Position numbers and translations under genes: made by a program
Part shown: positions 1 through 7,589 of the stretch, piece by piece
How the letters are laid out: each line of letters begins with the position of its first letter
Position numbering within the stretch: the first letter of the stretch is position 1
From: an uncultured bacterium
GTDB taxonomy: Bacteria > Bacillota > Clostridia > Christensenellales > Pumilibacteraceae
Direction: 5' to 3'
DNA: 18,267 bases
NCBI GenBank assembly: GCA_949747725.1
Contig: CATKFJ010000091.1
Span: 1-18,267, forward strand
Notes under the pieces: model-generated
Told to the model about the DNA's origin: nothing
Database searches by the model: none
The model's input: only the letters and a program-made list of their open reading frames with translations

Positions 1-3000
1 GCCTACAGTAACGACATAACCGAGGAACGCATTCTTTCTCAGGCGCGACGGCTCGTCGATCTCGGGCTTGCCGATCTCGGTTATACATATGTCAACGTTG
101 ACGACGGTTGGCAAAAAGGGCGCGACGAAGACACGGGACTTATAAACGTTCATCCCGACCGTTTTCCGTCGGGAATGAAAGACCTTGCGGATAAAATACA
201 CGCGCTCGGTCTTAAAGCCGGAATATACAGCGACGGCGGAGAATTTACATGCGCGTCCGGCGAAGGCAAGGGCGATCCCGACAACAAAAACGTCGGACTG
301 TACGGTCACGACGATGACGACCTCGAAAGATTTTTTATCGAGTGGGGATACGATTTTATCAAGGTCGACTGGTGCGGCGGCGCCGGGCTCGGACTGAATA
401 GACAAACGCGCTATACCGAAATAAGCAACGTTATAAAGCGCATAGAGCGCGAAACGGGCAAGGATAAAGTGTACAATGTTTGTTGTTGGGAATTCCCCGG
501 CGATTGGGTGACGGATATCGCCGATTCGTGGCGTACCGGCGCGGACATTACCAATACTTTCGAATCTGTGCTGTACGAAATAGATCAGGTTAAAAATCTT
601 GCGAAATACCAAAGCCCGGGACACGTGAACGATCCCGACATGCTCGAAGTGGGCAACGGCATGACTTACGACGAGGATAAATCGCACTTTACCATGTGGT
701 GCATGCTGTCCTCGCCGCTTATGCTGGGCAACGACCTTAACAATATTTCGGACGACGCGCTGTCGATAATATCCAATAAGGAGCTTATCGATATAAATCA
801 AGACGTTGCATGCAATCAAGCGACCGTTTTAAAATCCATCGGTTACGGCAACGATCTTGTGGAAATTTGGGGCAAGGATCTCGGACATGAAGGCTCGGGG
901 ACCAAAGCCGTTACTATTTTGAATCGCAGTAACAAGCCTCAGACAGTTACAATGAATATATCGGACGTCGGATTTTCGTCGGTTGACGCAGTGCGCGATC
1001 TTTGGGCGCATACCGACATTACCATAAGCGGCGAGTATACGGTTACGCTTCCGGCGCACGGCGCAGCCGCGCTTAAAATGACGGGCGCGCTCATAAAAGA
1101 AATAGACGATAAGAACGGCATCGGCGAAGTAAGGCTTGCCGTCAACGGCGACAGGCTGTCGGTGGGATTCGACGCCGCGACCGAAAAAGCAGCGGATTGC
1201 GTGATCGCGATAAAGGATGTGGAAAGCAATCTCGTGGCATACAGAACGGTGAGCGTTGCGGCCGGCGTTAATAAAAATCTTGCTGCCGAGTTTGATTTGG
1301 ACGGAATAAAGAGCGGCACGGTTGACGTGTATTTGTTAAAGAACAACGTGCCTTTATGCCGAGCGTCGAGCGCGGCGTTCAGTCCGACGGGCGCAGACAG
1401 AAATATCGGACCGATGTTTGCAAGATCTTTGGTCAAAAACGGCGCGGTGCTTCTGGACGTGCGTACGGCGGAGGAATTCGAGAACGGGCATTTGGACGGT
1501 GCTGTAAATATAAAACACACCGACGTTTTGACCGAAGCGGTCAAGCGCTATCCCGATAAGAATACCGAGTTCGTAGTTTACTGTTCTTCCGCAAAGCGCA
1601 GTGCGCAAGCGGTAAGCACATTGCTTATGCTCGGATACGAAAATTCATATAATCTCGGCAGCATGGCTAACTGGACGGCGCAAGCCACTGTAAACTTTGC
1701 CGATAACACCTGCACGGTAGTTACCGCCGGCGACAAAATAAACGTGAATTATACGGCAAGCCCTTACGATAAACCCGAGGTATATTTGGCGGCAGGCGCT
1801 CAAGCAACGTTCGACGCGGCGGTTCGCATGGAAGACTTTACCGTTCCCACGCTGTACAGCGGCTACTATCTGCCCATAAAAGCGTATCTTGCTTATGACG
1901 GCGTGTGTTATGCCGAGATCGAACAGGACTTTATATACTGGTCGGAACAAACCGTGGATACTTTTGTATCGGATATGGAATGGACGGTGGACGAGTGCGG
2001 ATTCGGGACCAATAAGCGCGACAAGTCCATCGAAAACAATACGCTCACGCTTGCGAGCAAGACTTTTGCCAAAGGTATCGGGTCGCACGCGACGTCCACG
2101 ATAACGGTAAAAATCCCGTCGGGCGCCAAAAAGTTTATAACAGTAGCCGGATGCGATTGGGAAGAAATAATCAAAAACAATCAGACTACCAATGCAAGCA
2201 CTATAATTTTCAACGTGCTTATAGACGGAAAGATCGTCGAGCAGTCCGCGCTTCTTCGCGTAAAACAGCATTATATTTTCGATATCGATATACCGACGGG
2301 AGCGAAGGAGCTTACGCTTTATGCCGACGAAAGTTTTTCGATAGGCGGAAACGCGTGCGACCATGCGGATTGGGCGGTTGCCGGATTCGTAAGCAATACC
2401 GACGTTCTATTCGAAAGCGACATGCATCCGTATACGGTAGAATACTACAAGAAAAACGCCAAAACCGGCGCGTACGAAATATTCGATACCAAAGAATTTT
2501 TCACGCTCGAACAAACGGTTACCGTAACGCCCGACGTTATAAACAACTACACGGTATCGTCCGATTCTATTCTTACGGGCGACGCGGCAGAAAACGATTT
2601 GGTGCTTAAAGTGTATTACGACGTTACCGTTGCGTCGGTCGCCGTTACGTTCACAGATATTTACGGCACGCAAAAGCAGTATACAGCATATTACGGACTC
2701 GGGCTTTACGATGGCAACGCGCCTGTCGCGGATAGTGTCTACGTTATTCCCAACGGTTGTGCCGTCGAGGTGAACGGCTCGGTCGTTCCCGACGCCGATC
2801 TTGCCGAGCTGTGTAAAACGCTTGTCGCGGATACGCGGATCGCGATAGTTGATTATCACAACGAATTTAACGTCGTCAGCGGTTCGGCAACTTATAAGTA
2901 CGCTTTGGGCGGCACTTACGATATAGACAGCTATAATGCGGAATCGTACATGTACCTTACCGACAGCAACGGCGAATACATCGACGGCGAGTACATGATA

Positions 3001-3969
3001 AGCGGAGTTCTGTCCCTTACGGACGGAGCGATCCATGACGGGTATTGGAACGAAATGGCGTTCATGACGGCAAACGACAAAGACACCGCAAACTTGGGTA
3101 ACGGTCAGGCGCTGCCTATTTCACACGTCATCAAGCGCGGTTCGTACAGCCTAGAAATGCGCGGATTCTGGTACGGCGGAGGAACGCCGCACCCGAGGTA
3201 CGAAACGACGACCCTTCCCGAAGGCAAGGATATCCCGTTCGTCATCATTTCGCGCGGCGGATACATGTATTACAACATTGCCGGTAACGTCAATACGGTG
3301 AACTTCGAAAAAGACAACCTCAGCGGTTACCATACTTACTTCGGATTTTGGACGTCGGGCATAAACATTACCGTTTCGGGACTGCGCGTAGTCAAGGACA
3401 TCGCCACGATCGACGCCAATCTTCCGCTCAAGTACGATGTAAATTCGAGCGGACTGATAAACAGTTCGGACGCGAATACTTATATGTATATCGCGAAGGA
3501 CGGCGAATATCTCGACGGCGAGTATTCGATCAGCGGCAAGATAAACATGCTTGCAAAGCGTAATTCTGCGCCCGATTGCTGGGGCGAGCTCGGTATATGG
3601 GTAAACGACGATCTCGAATATACTCGGCTCGGTAACGAGGAAAACGTTTTCCCTATAACGCAGCTTTTGAGTTTTGACGATAAACGGTTGTCGACGCGCG
3701 GTTACAATTACAGCGCAAACTGGAATAACCCGAGTTTCGGCGTCTTCGACAATATAGATATCAACAATGTCGAGTTTACCGTAGTAGTGCGAAACGGCAA
3801 ACTTTATACGTCGGTAGCCGGACATAACAACGTATTCGATATATCGGGCAGTAACGGACATACGTATTTCGGTTTCTCGATCTCGGGCATTGATTTCCGT
3901 TTGACCGAGCTGTCGCTCAAAACGTCGGCGGCAGATATCGACGCCGTGATAGCCGATAAGTTTTCGTGA
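1..3969 (+). CDS. Multidomain GH27 alpha-galactosidase with rhodanese, NPCBM and MucBP-like modules (5' end missing)
   Basis: The reading frame is open from base 1, so the N-terminus and any signal peptide lie outside; 1322 codons are visible. The GH27 catalytic barrel runs to about 800: YVNVDDGWQ, GLKAGIYSD, the nucleophile Asp in KVDWCGG (codon 367-369), the acid/base Asp in RTGADI (544-546), and PGHVNDPDMLEVGNG. A beta-sandwich follows to about 1075. After a further beta-rich stretch comes a rhodanese domain (about 1400-1680) with LLDVRTAEEFENGHLDGAVNI and an intact CSSAKRS loop (Cys codon 1582-1584). An NPCBM galactose-type binding module lies at about 1945-2395 (VSDMEW, FAKGIGSHA, HADWAVAGF). 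A MucBP-like module lies at about 2420-2640, and two related repeats at about 2890-3405 and 3430-3945. The likely role is extracellular release of galactose from alpha-galactosides. GH27 and NPCBM calls are firm, MucBP is a resemblance only. No LPXTG anchor or dockerin is seen at the C-terminus, so the attachment mode is unknown. Confidence 0.93.
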   Translation, partial: AYSNDITEERILSQARRLVDLGLADLGYTYVNVDDGWQKGRDEDTGLINVHPDRFPSGMKDLADKIHALGLKAGIYSDGGEFTCASGEGKGDPDNKNVGLYGHDDDDLERFFIEWGYDFIKVDWCGGAGLGLNRQTRYTEISNVIKRIERETGKDKVYNVCCWEFPGDWVTDIADSWRTGADITNTFESVLYEIDQVKNLAKYQSPGHVNDPDMLEVGNGMTYDEDKSHFTMWCMLSSPLMLGNDLNNISDDALSIISNKELIDINQDVACNQATVLKSIGYGNDLVEIWGKDLGHEGSGTKAVTILNRSNKPQTVTMNISDVGFSSVDAVRDLWAHTDITISGEYTVTLPAHGAAALKMTGALIKEIDDKNGIGEVRLAVNGDRLSVGFDAATEKAADCVIAIKDVESNLVAYRTVSVAAGVNKNLAAEFDLDGIKSGTVDVYLLKNNVPLCRASSAAFSPTGADRNIGPMFARSLVKNGAVLLDVRTAEEFENGHLDGAVNIKHTDVLTEAVKRYPDKNTEFVVYCSSAKRSAQAVSTLLMLGYENSYNLGSMANWTAQATVNFADNTCTVVTAGDKINVNYTASPYDKPEVYLAAGAQATFDAAVRMEDFTVPTLYSGYYLPIKAYLAYDGVCYAEIEQDFIYWSEQTVDTFVSDMEWTVDECGFGTNKRDKSIENNTLTLASKTFAKGIGSHATSTITVKIPSGAKKFITVAGCDWEEIIKNNQTTNASTIIFNVLIDGKIVEQSALLRVKQHYIFDIDIPTGAKELTLYADESFSIGGNACDHADWAVAGFVSNTDVLFESDMHPYTVEYYKKNAKTGAYEIFDTKEFFTLEQTVTVTPDVINNYTVSSDSILTGDAAENDLVLKVYYDVTVASVAVTFTDIYGTQKQYTAYYGLGLYDGNAPVADSVYVIPNGCAVEVNGSVVPDADLAELCKTLVADTRIAIVDYHNEFNVVSGSATYKYALGGTYDIDSYNAESYMYLTDSNGEYIDGEYMISGVLSLTDGAIHDGYWNEMAFMTANDKDTANLGNGQALPISHVIKRGSYSLEMRGFWYGGGTPHPRYETTTLPEGKDIPFVIISRGGYMYYNIAGNVNTVNFEKDNLSGYHTYFGFWTSGINITVSGLRVVKDIATIDANLPLKYDVNSSGLINSSDANTYMYIAKDGEYLDGEYSISGKINMLAKRNSAPDCWGELGIWVNDDLEYTRLGNEENVFPITQLLSFDDKRLSTRGYNYSANWNNPSFGVFDNIDINNVEFTVVVRNGKLYTSVAGHNNVFDISGSNGHTYFGFSISGIDFRLTELSLKTSAADIDAVIADKFS
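2890..3945 (+). repeat. Two tandem protein-level repeats at the C-terminus of the GH27 protein
   Basis: Two units of roughly 170 residues (about 2890-3405 and 3430-3945) can be aligned by eye. Both contain an Asp/Asn-rich start with SYMYL or TYMYI, then GEYIDGEYMISG or GEYLDGEYSISG. A segment with NLGNGQALPISHVI or RLGNEENVFPITQLL follows, and near the end HTYFGFWTSGINIT or HTYFGFSISGIDFR. They look like beta-rich adhesion or sugar-binding modules. I do not recognise the family. DNA identity between the units looks low, so the duplication is old. Confidence 0.75.
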
Positions 3970-4008
3970 TATGGATATGAAACGTAGATAGAATATAAAT
4001 CGAAAAAC

Positions 4009-4051
4009 AAAAATCAAGGTCGTTCGCCGTGTGCGCTCGACCTTGATTTTT
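4009..4051. terminator. Bidirectional intrinsic terminator between convergent genes
   Basis: Arms 4009-4022 (AAAAATCAAGGTCG) and 4038-4051 (CGACCTTGATTTTT) are perfectly complementary over 14 bp with a 15-nt loop. The A-tract on one side and T-tract on the other let it work in both directions. It sits between the GH27 stop at 3969 and the AraC gene stop at 4083 on the other strand, where a shared terminator is expected. Confidence 0.92.
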
Positions 4052-4082
4052 GCGTTTTGTAAGCGCACGCGCGTGCCGCGCT

Positions 4083-4922
4083 TCAAACGCTCGAAATGCT
4101 TTTTTTAACGTTGCTTCTGTATTCGCTCGGCGTAAAAAAGTAATGCCGCTTGAATGCGGCGGTAAACGCGAGCGGCGTCATGCCGATGCTTGCCGCTATT
4201 GCGGAAATGTCCATATCGGTAGTTTTCAGCTTGATCGCCGCATCCGACATGCGTACGCCCATCAGGTAATCCGACAGCGTAGTCCCCGTGCTCTTTTTGA
4301 AAAGGGCGGAAAAATACGACGGGTTTACGAACAGATAATTGCATACGTCCGTCACGTTTATACCCGAAGTATAATTCGCGTCCATATAGATTATCGCGTT
4401 TTGTATTAGCGGCGAATATTTGATATGCGTATCGCACAGCGGCGATTCGCCGACTGCAATATCCAAAATTCTGTATATTTCGGACAGTATCATGAATGTA
4501 CGGTTGGAGCTGTTTTCGTTTAGGCATTTGAAGATATTGACGAACGGTTTTTTTAGCTCCTCGGAATTAAAGCTTCTGACGGGATTGCCTTTATTAAGAT
4601 AGCACTTTTGTAAATAGTCGTCCGCCTTTTTGCCTATAAACGACACCCAATAATATTCGTAAGGACGGTTTTCGTCCGCAAAATACTTGCATAAGGTATT
4701 TGCCGGCAAATAGAAAAGATCGTATTTATCGAGATGCCATTCGTTTCCGCCTATCTCAAGAACGCCTTTTCCGTCTACTATAAATTGCAGAACGTGGTAG
4801 TTGTTAGCGTACGGACCGAAAGAGTGATCGGGCGTTTTTTGCTGATAGCCGTTATTTATGACAAAAATATCGTAATCGTTATAGAAATTATTGACGACCG
4901 TTATATTTCCGACGTTGCTCAT
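4083..4922 (-). CDS. AraC-family transcriptional regulator (cupin + AraC HTH)
   Basis: A 279-residue protein with the usual length and layout of sugar-responsive AraC regulators. Residues about 25-100 form a cupin-like sensor (YHVLQFIVDGKGVLEIGG, then DKYDLFYLPANT and YYWVSFIG). The last 100 residues carry two helix-turn-helix motifs: NVTDVCNYLFVNPSYFSALF and DISAIAASIGMTPLAFTAAF, followed by the signature end FTPSEYR. The start at 4922 has GAGGAAA just upstream and a consensus promoter. The gene converges on the GH27 gene, so it may sense a sugar tied to that enzyme, but no target is shown by the sequence. The second HTH reads MTPLAFTAAFKRHYFFTPSEYR, whereas many members have a Y-F-x-R-x-F-K-K pattern there; this is a mild divergence and not a loss. 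Confidence 0.92.
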   Translation of the reverse strand: MSNVGNITVVNNFYNDYDIFVINNGYQQKTPDHSFGPYANNYHVLQFIVDGKGVLEIGGNEWHLDKYDLFYLPANTLCKYFADENRPYEYYWVSFIGKKADDYLQKCYLNKGNPVRSFNSEELKKPFVNIFKCLNENSSNRTFMILSEIYRILDIAVGESPLCDTHIKYSPLIQNAIIYMDANYTSGINVTDVCNYLFVNPSYFSALFKKSTGTTLSDYLMGVRMSDAAIKLKTTDMDISAIAASIGMTPLAFTAAFKRHYFFTPSEYRSNVKKSISSV

Positions 4923-4951
4923 AGTTTCCTCACAGCGTTATTCTAATTACA

Positions 4952-4980
4952 ATTATAATTCTTTTGCGAGCGCTTGTCAA
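4952..4980 (-). promoter_or_regulatory. Promoter of the AraC-family gene, with a palindrome in the spacer
   Basis: On the minus strand TTGACA (4975-4980) and TATAAT (4952-4957) are separated by exactly 17 bp, a full consensus. The spacer next to the -35 contains the imperfect palindrome GACAAGCGCTCGC centred on AGCGCT, which resembles LacI/GalR-type operators. The promoter lies about 30-58 bases from the start codon. Confidence 0.8.
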
Positions 4981-5063
4981 TAGCGCACGGAACGGATAAG
5001 CAAGTTGGTTTTACGCAAACGAAAAGAGTTTTGTCTGATACCTTATATAAGCAAGGTCTTTTT

Positions 5064-5282
5064 TTAATGCTCCAATCCTAAAAGGAAATCGGTCGTTGTA
5101 TCTAATTCTATGGCTAAGTTTGCCAAAATATCGATACTTGTTTTGGATTTTCCGCTTTCGTACTGCGACACGGTATTTGTGGCAACACCTATTTTATCGG
5201 CTAATTGTTTTTGCGACAATCCGCGTTCGGTTCGCAATTCTTTTATCTTCTCGCCGAGTTTTCTCATATCGATTTCTATCAT
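5064..5282 (-). CDS. Small XRE/Cro-type HTH repressor
   Basis: A 72-residue single-domain protein that is almost entirely an XRE helix-turn-helix: GEKIKELRTERGLSQKQLA, then KIGVATNTVSQYESGKSK, ending IELDTTTDFLLGLEH. This is the size of a stand-alone Cro/cI-like repressor as found in phage remnants and small regulatory modules. The start is uncertain. Neither Met1 (5282) nor Met6 (5267) has a clear ribosome binding site, and a TAAAAT box lies only six bases before the first ATG, which would fit a leaderless message. It is divergent from the DUF6809-like gene, and the intergenic region carries repeats that it may bind. Base composition is more AT-rich than the flanking metabolic genes. Confidence 0.88.
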   Translation of the reverse strand: MIEIDMRKLGEKIKELRTERGLSQKQLADKIGVATNTVSQYESGKSKTSIDILANLAIELDTTTDFLLGLEH

Positions 5283-5315
5283 ACAGATATTTTACAACAT
5301 TTTATTCAAAAAGTC

Positions 5316-5344
5316 TTGACAGTTCTGTGCTACAGATATATAAT
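5316..5344 (+). promoter_or_regulatory. Consensus promoter of the DUF6809-like gene
   Basis: TTGACA (5316-5321) and TATAAT (5339-5344) are spaced by 17 bp, matching the sigma-A consensus at all 12 positions. The AAGGAG and ATG of the small gene follow at 5372 and 5387. Such a strong promoter in front of a small gene usually implies repression, here probably by the divergent XRE protein. Confidence 0.85.
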
Positions 5345-5368
5345 ATAATTAATCTGTGGTGCAGATAT
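5325..5368. promoter_or_regulatory. Putative XRE operator repeats overlapping the promoter
   Basis: Two 15-nt direct repeats, CTGTGCTACAGATAT (5325-5339) and CTGTGGTGCAGATAT (5354-5368), match at 13 of 15 positions. The first is a perfect CTGT-GCT-ACAG dyad inside the promoter spacer. The second is an imperfect dyad just after the likely start of transcription. A further ACAGATAT (5283-5290) abuts the XRE start codon. Placement over the promoter and at the XRE gene suits negative control of both genes, but binding by the XRE protein is inference. Confidence 0.6.
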
Positions 5369-5386
5369 AGCAAGGAGATCAATTTT

Positions 5387-5650
5387 ATGAAAAAATCAAT
5401 TATCAAAGAAATTTATTTAAATAACGAGGGCTTGGGCGAACAAGTAGTTTTAAATAAGAAATATAAAAAAGCATCCGATAAAGCATATAAATTTTATGAA
5501 CAATTAATGGATGAATTAAATGACGAACAAAAAAAGATTTTTGAAGATTTTACTGATTCAGAAATGGACGCAAGTGCAGAGAGAGAGTTTTTACACTTCA
5601 AAGCCGGATTAAAAGTCGGTTTGCTTTTAGCTGTGGAGTGTTTAATATGA
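5387..5650 (+). CDS. DUF6809-like small protein of unknown function
   Basis: An 87-residue, mostly helical, charged protein. The start at 5387 is fixed by AAGGAG at 5372-5377; the same frame is open further upstream, but that stretch runs through the promoter. Its pattern of a short N-terminal KEIYLNNEG segment, a charged middle, and a C-terminal EREFLHFKAGLKVGLLLAVE helix resembles DUF6809 proteins of Clostridia, which often sit beside HTH regulators in mobile or prophage-like DNA. No enzymatic motif, signal peptide or membrane helix is visible. The neighbouring divergent XRE gene and the operator-like repeats suggest a regulated two-gene module. AT-rich composition compared with ilvC suggests a separate origin. 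Confidence 0.7.
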   Translation: MKKSIIKEIYLNNEGLGEQVVLNKKYKKASDKAYKFYEQLMDELNDEQKKIFEDFTDSEMDASAEREFLHFKAGLKVGLLLAVECLI

Positions 5651-5688
5651 TTTTACTACATCGTATCATACAGGCACATAAGAAATAA
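5647..5688 (+). CDS. Possible 13-residue ORF overlapping the DUF6809-like stop (ATGA)
   Basis: ATG at 5647 overlaps the TGA of the preceding gene in an ATGA arrangement that permits translational coupling, and the frame runs to TAA at 5686-5688, encoding MILLHRIIQAHKK. It may be a real coupled micropeptide, the remains of a longer gene, or chance. Nothing beyond the overlap supports it. Confidence 0.2.
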   Translation: MILLHRIIQAHKK

Positions 5689-5751
5689 GCATGCAAAAAA
5701 GTTAGAGCTACAGTTTTACCGCACTGCGCTTTATTCGGATCGTCAATGAAC

Positions 5752-5777
5752 GACCGTCGTGCAAAAGCTCGGCGGTC
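5752..5777. other. Stem-loop upstream of the ilvC promoter
   Basis: Arms GACCGTCG (5752-5759) and CGGCGGTC (5770-5777) can pair over 8 positions with one G-U. There is no T-tract, so it is a poor terminator. It ends 7 bases before the ilvC -35 and could be an operator or an RNA end structure for the upstream unit. Confidence 0.35.
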
Positions 5778-5784
5778 AATTCTG

Positions 5785-5813
5785 TTGACAAAAAGCCTGT
5801 TGCGATATATAAT
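5785..5813 (+). promoter_or_regulatory. Consensus promoter of ilvC
   Basis: TTGACA (5785-5790), a 17-bp spacer and TATAAT (5808-5813). Transcription would begin about 25 bases before the ATG, so there is no room for a T-box or leucine-type attenuator in the leader. Control, if any, must act at the promoter or elsewhere. Confidence 0.85.
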
Positions 5814-5846
5814 AATGAAAATAAATTATCGTTCAGGGAGCTTATA

Positions 5847-6854
5847 ATGGCAAAGATTTTTTACGCCGAGGACTGCAACCTCGACTATCTTAAAAACAAG
5901 ACGGTCGCTATAATCGGCTACGGTTCGCAAGGGCATGCGCACGCGCTCAATCTTAAGGAGAGCGGAGTAAAAGTGGTAGTCGGGCTTTACGAAGGTTCTA
6001 AGTCGTGGGCGCGCGCCGAAAAGGCGGGGCTTAAAGTTATGACGGCAAGCGACGCGGCAAAAACGGCGGACGTGATCATGATACTTACGCCGGACGAGAA
6101 ACAAGCCAAGATATACCGCGATTCGATTTTGCCCAACCTTAAAGCAGGGAAAGCGCTTGCGTTTGCGCACGGGTTTAATATTCATTTCAAACAGATAGTT
6201 CCGCCCGATGATATAGACGTGTTTATGGTAGCGCCCAAGGCGCCGGGACATACCGTGCGCAGCGAGTATGTAGAGGGCAAGGGCACTCCCTGTCTTGTTG
6301 CGGTCTATCAAGACGTGTCGGGGCATTGCATGGACATTGCGCTTGCTTATGCGGCAGGACTGGGCGGCGCTCGCGCGGGCGTGTTGGAAACGACGTTCAA
6401 GTGCGAAACCGAAACCGATCTGTTCGGAGAACAGTGCGTTCTTTGCGGCGGCGTTACGGCATTGATGAAAGCCGGATTCGAAACGCTTGTCGAAGCCGGT
6501 TACGATCCGCAGAACGCGTATTTCGAGTGCATCCACGAAATGAAGCTTATCGTCGACCTCATTTATAAAGGCGGTTTCGACTTTATGCGCTATTCCGTTT
6601 CGGACACTGCCGAGTACGGCGATTACACCGTAGGCGAGCGCCTTATAGACGATACCGTCAAGGCGAAAATGAAAGGAATTCTAAAAGAGATACAATCGGG
6701 CGATTTTGCGTCGCGCTGGATAGCCGAGAACAATAACGGCAGAGCGTATTTCAATGCGCGGCGGCGGTTGGAGTCCGAACATCCGCTCGAAAAGGTGGGC
6801 GCCGAACTCAGAAAGATGTATTCTTGGTCAAACGACGATAAGTATAAAGACTGA
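5847..6854 (+). CDS. ilvC: Ketol-acid reductoisomerase, class I
   Basis: A 335-residue enzyme of the valine, leucine and isoleucine pathway. It isomerises and reduces 2-acetolactate or 2-aceto-2-hydroxybutyrate with NAD(P)H and Mg2+ in the cytoplasm. The N-terminal Rossmann fold shows [13 protein letters not shown] (from residue 24). The catalytic and metal residues are present: the Lys of [14 protein letters not shown], Asp and Glu of [15 protein letters not shown], the two Glu of [15 protein letters not shown], and Ser of [12 protein letters not shown]. Length is typical of the short class I form. The start has AGGGAG about 8 bases upstream. The cofactor loop reads GLYEGSKSW, with Tyr48 and Glu49 where many NADPH enzymes have an Arg and a neutral or basic residue. 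It stands apart from ilvB, ilvN or ilvD genes. A DNA repair gene follows 30 bases downstream. Confidence 0.97.
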   Translation: MAKIFYAEDCNLDYLKNKTVAIIGYGSQGHAHALNLKESGVKVVVGLYEGSKSWARAEKAGLKVMTASDAAKTADVIMILTPDEKQAKIYRDSILPNLKAGKALAFAHGFNIHFKQIVPPDDIDVFMVAPKAPGHTVRSEYVEGKGTPCLVAVYQDVSGHCMDIALAYAAGLGGARAGVLETTFKCETETDLFGEQCVLCGGVTALMKAGFETLVEAGYDPQNAYFECIHEMKLIVDLIYKGGFDFMRYSVSDTAEYGDYTVGERLIDDTVKAKMKGILKEIQSGDFASRWIAENNNGRAYFNARRRLESEHPLEKVGAELRKMYSWSNDDKYKD

Positions 6855-6884
6855 TAATTTTATTTTTCTCACGCCTAAGAAATT

Positions 6885-7574
6885 ATGCAAACGTACAACG
6901 ATTTCAAAGTCGAGCTAAATAAAAATATCGACGTTAAATATAAAGCGTTCAACGATCCGATTGTAAAAAGCGAATATCCTACATCGGGAGTGCGTACGCC
7001 CGTTATTAAAAAGGCGGCGAAATCCGTGCCGCTTAGCGCGCGCGACGTTATACTTAATGAGTTTTTCGCCGATAACGTCAAGACTTTCGAGTCTGTAATG
7101 TTTGCCGGATGTTTGGCGGCGCGTAAAAAGGATTACGCGGTAACGCGCGAATACTTAAAGCGCATTATCCCGTTGTTCGGGTCTTGGGCGCACGTCGATT
7201 GCGTTGTGCCGCTGCTCGATTGGGTGGATAAGGATACGTTTTTGCGCGACTTCCGGTATCTTTTGGAAAGCGATAGGCAGTACGAAGTGCGGACATATAT
7301 TATTTATCTGTTTGAGTGCCTTGAACCCGAACGGATAAATTTCGTACTCGATACGCTTAAGGAAATAAATTACGGCGCATATTATGTAGATATGGCGGCG
7401 GCATGGTTGCTTGCCGAATGTTTTGTCAAGTTCTACGATAAAACGTTGCCGCTGTTCGTAACGCCGACGTTTCCGAAGTTCGTACTTAACAAAGCGTTGC
7501 AAAAAGCGCGCGAGAGTTTTAGGATAACGCCCGAAACGAAAGAGTATTTGAATACTTTGAAAATTCGGGATTAA
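6885..7574 (+). CDS. AlkD-family DNA alkylation repair glycosylase (HEAT-like repeats)
   Basis: A 229-residue all-helical protein of the DNA alkylation repair family. These enzymes excise N3- and N7-alkylated purines using a HEAT-like repeat scaffold. Signature segments are GVRTPVIKKAAK (from residue 35), GSWAHVDCVVPLLDW, YYVDMAAAWLLAECFVKF and NKALQKARESFRI. Trp101 and Asp105 have the same four-residue spacing as the catalytic Trp109/Asp113 of Bacillus cereus AlkD, and Trp174 fits its Trp187; this mapping is by eye. The gene begins 30 bases after ilvC with only a weak ribosome binding site (AAGAAA), so it may be read through from the ilvC promoter. No separate promoter is obvious. Confidence 0.9.
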   Translation: MQTYNDFKVELNKNIDVKYKAFNDPIVKSEYPTSGVRTPVIKKAAKSVPLSARDVILNEFFADNVKTFESVMFAGCLAARKKDYAVTREYLKRIIPLFGSWAHVDCVVPLLDWVDKDTFLRDFRYLLESDRQYEVRTYIIYLFECLEPERINFVLDTLKEINYGAYYVDMAAAWLLAECFVKFYDKTLPLFVTPTFPKFVLNKALQKARESFRITPETKEYLNTLKIRD

Positions 7575-7589
7575 AGGTGATCATAATTT

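Noticed and set aside
3151..4086. 311-codon minus-strand frame opposite the end of the GH27 gene
   Set aside because: It is rich in Arg, Tyr and Val with no motif, spans the terminator, and has no ribosome binding site; it mirrors the codon bias of the GH27 gene.
4960..4980. CcpA (cre) site near the AraC promoter
   Set aside because: The centre CG fits but too many of the fixed cre positions differ; a LacI-like dyad is the better description.
5041..5068. Short ACCTT/AAGGT stem followed by a T run at the end of the XRE gene
   Set aside because: The stem is only 5 bp, and the T run is on the plus strand, where no plus-strand gene needs a terminator.
5096..5386. Long upstream extension of the DUF6809-like frame
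   Set aside because: It runs antisense through the XRE gene and the promoter; the ribosome binding site at 5372 supports the ATG at 5387.
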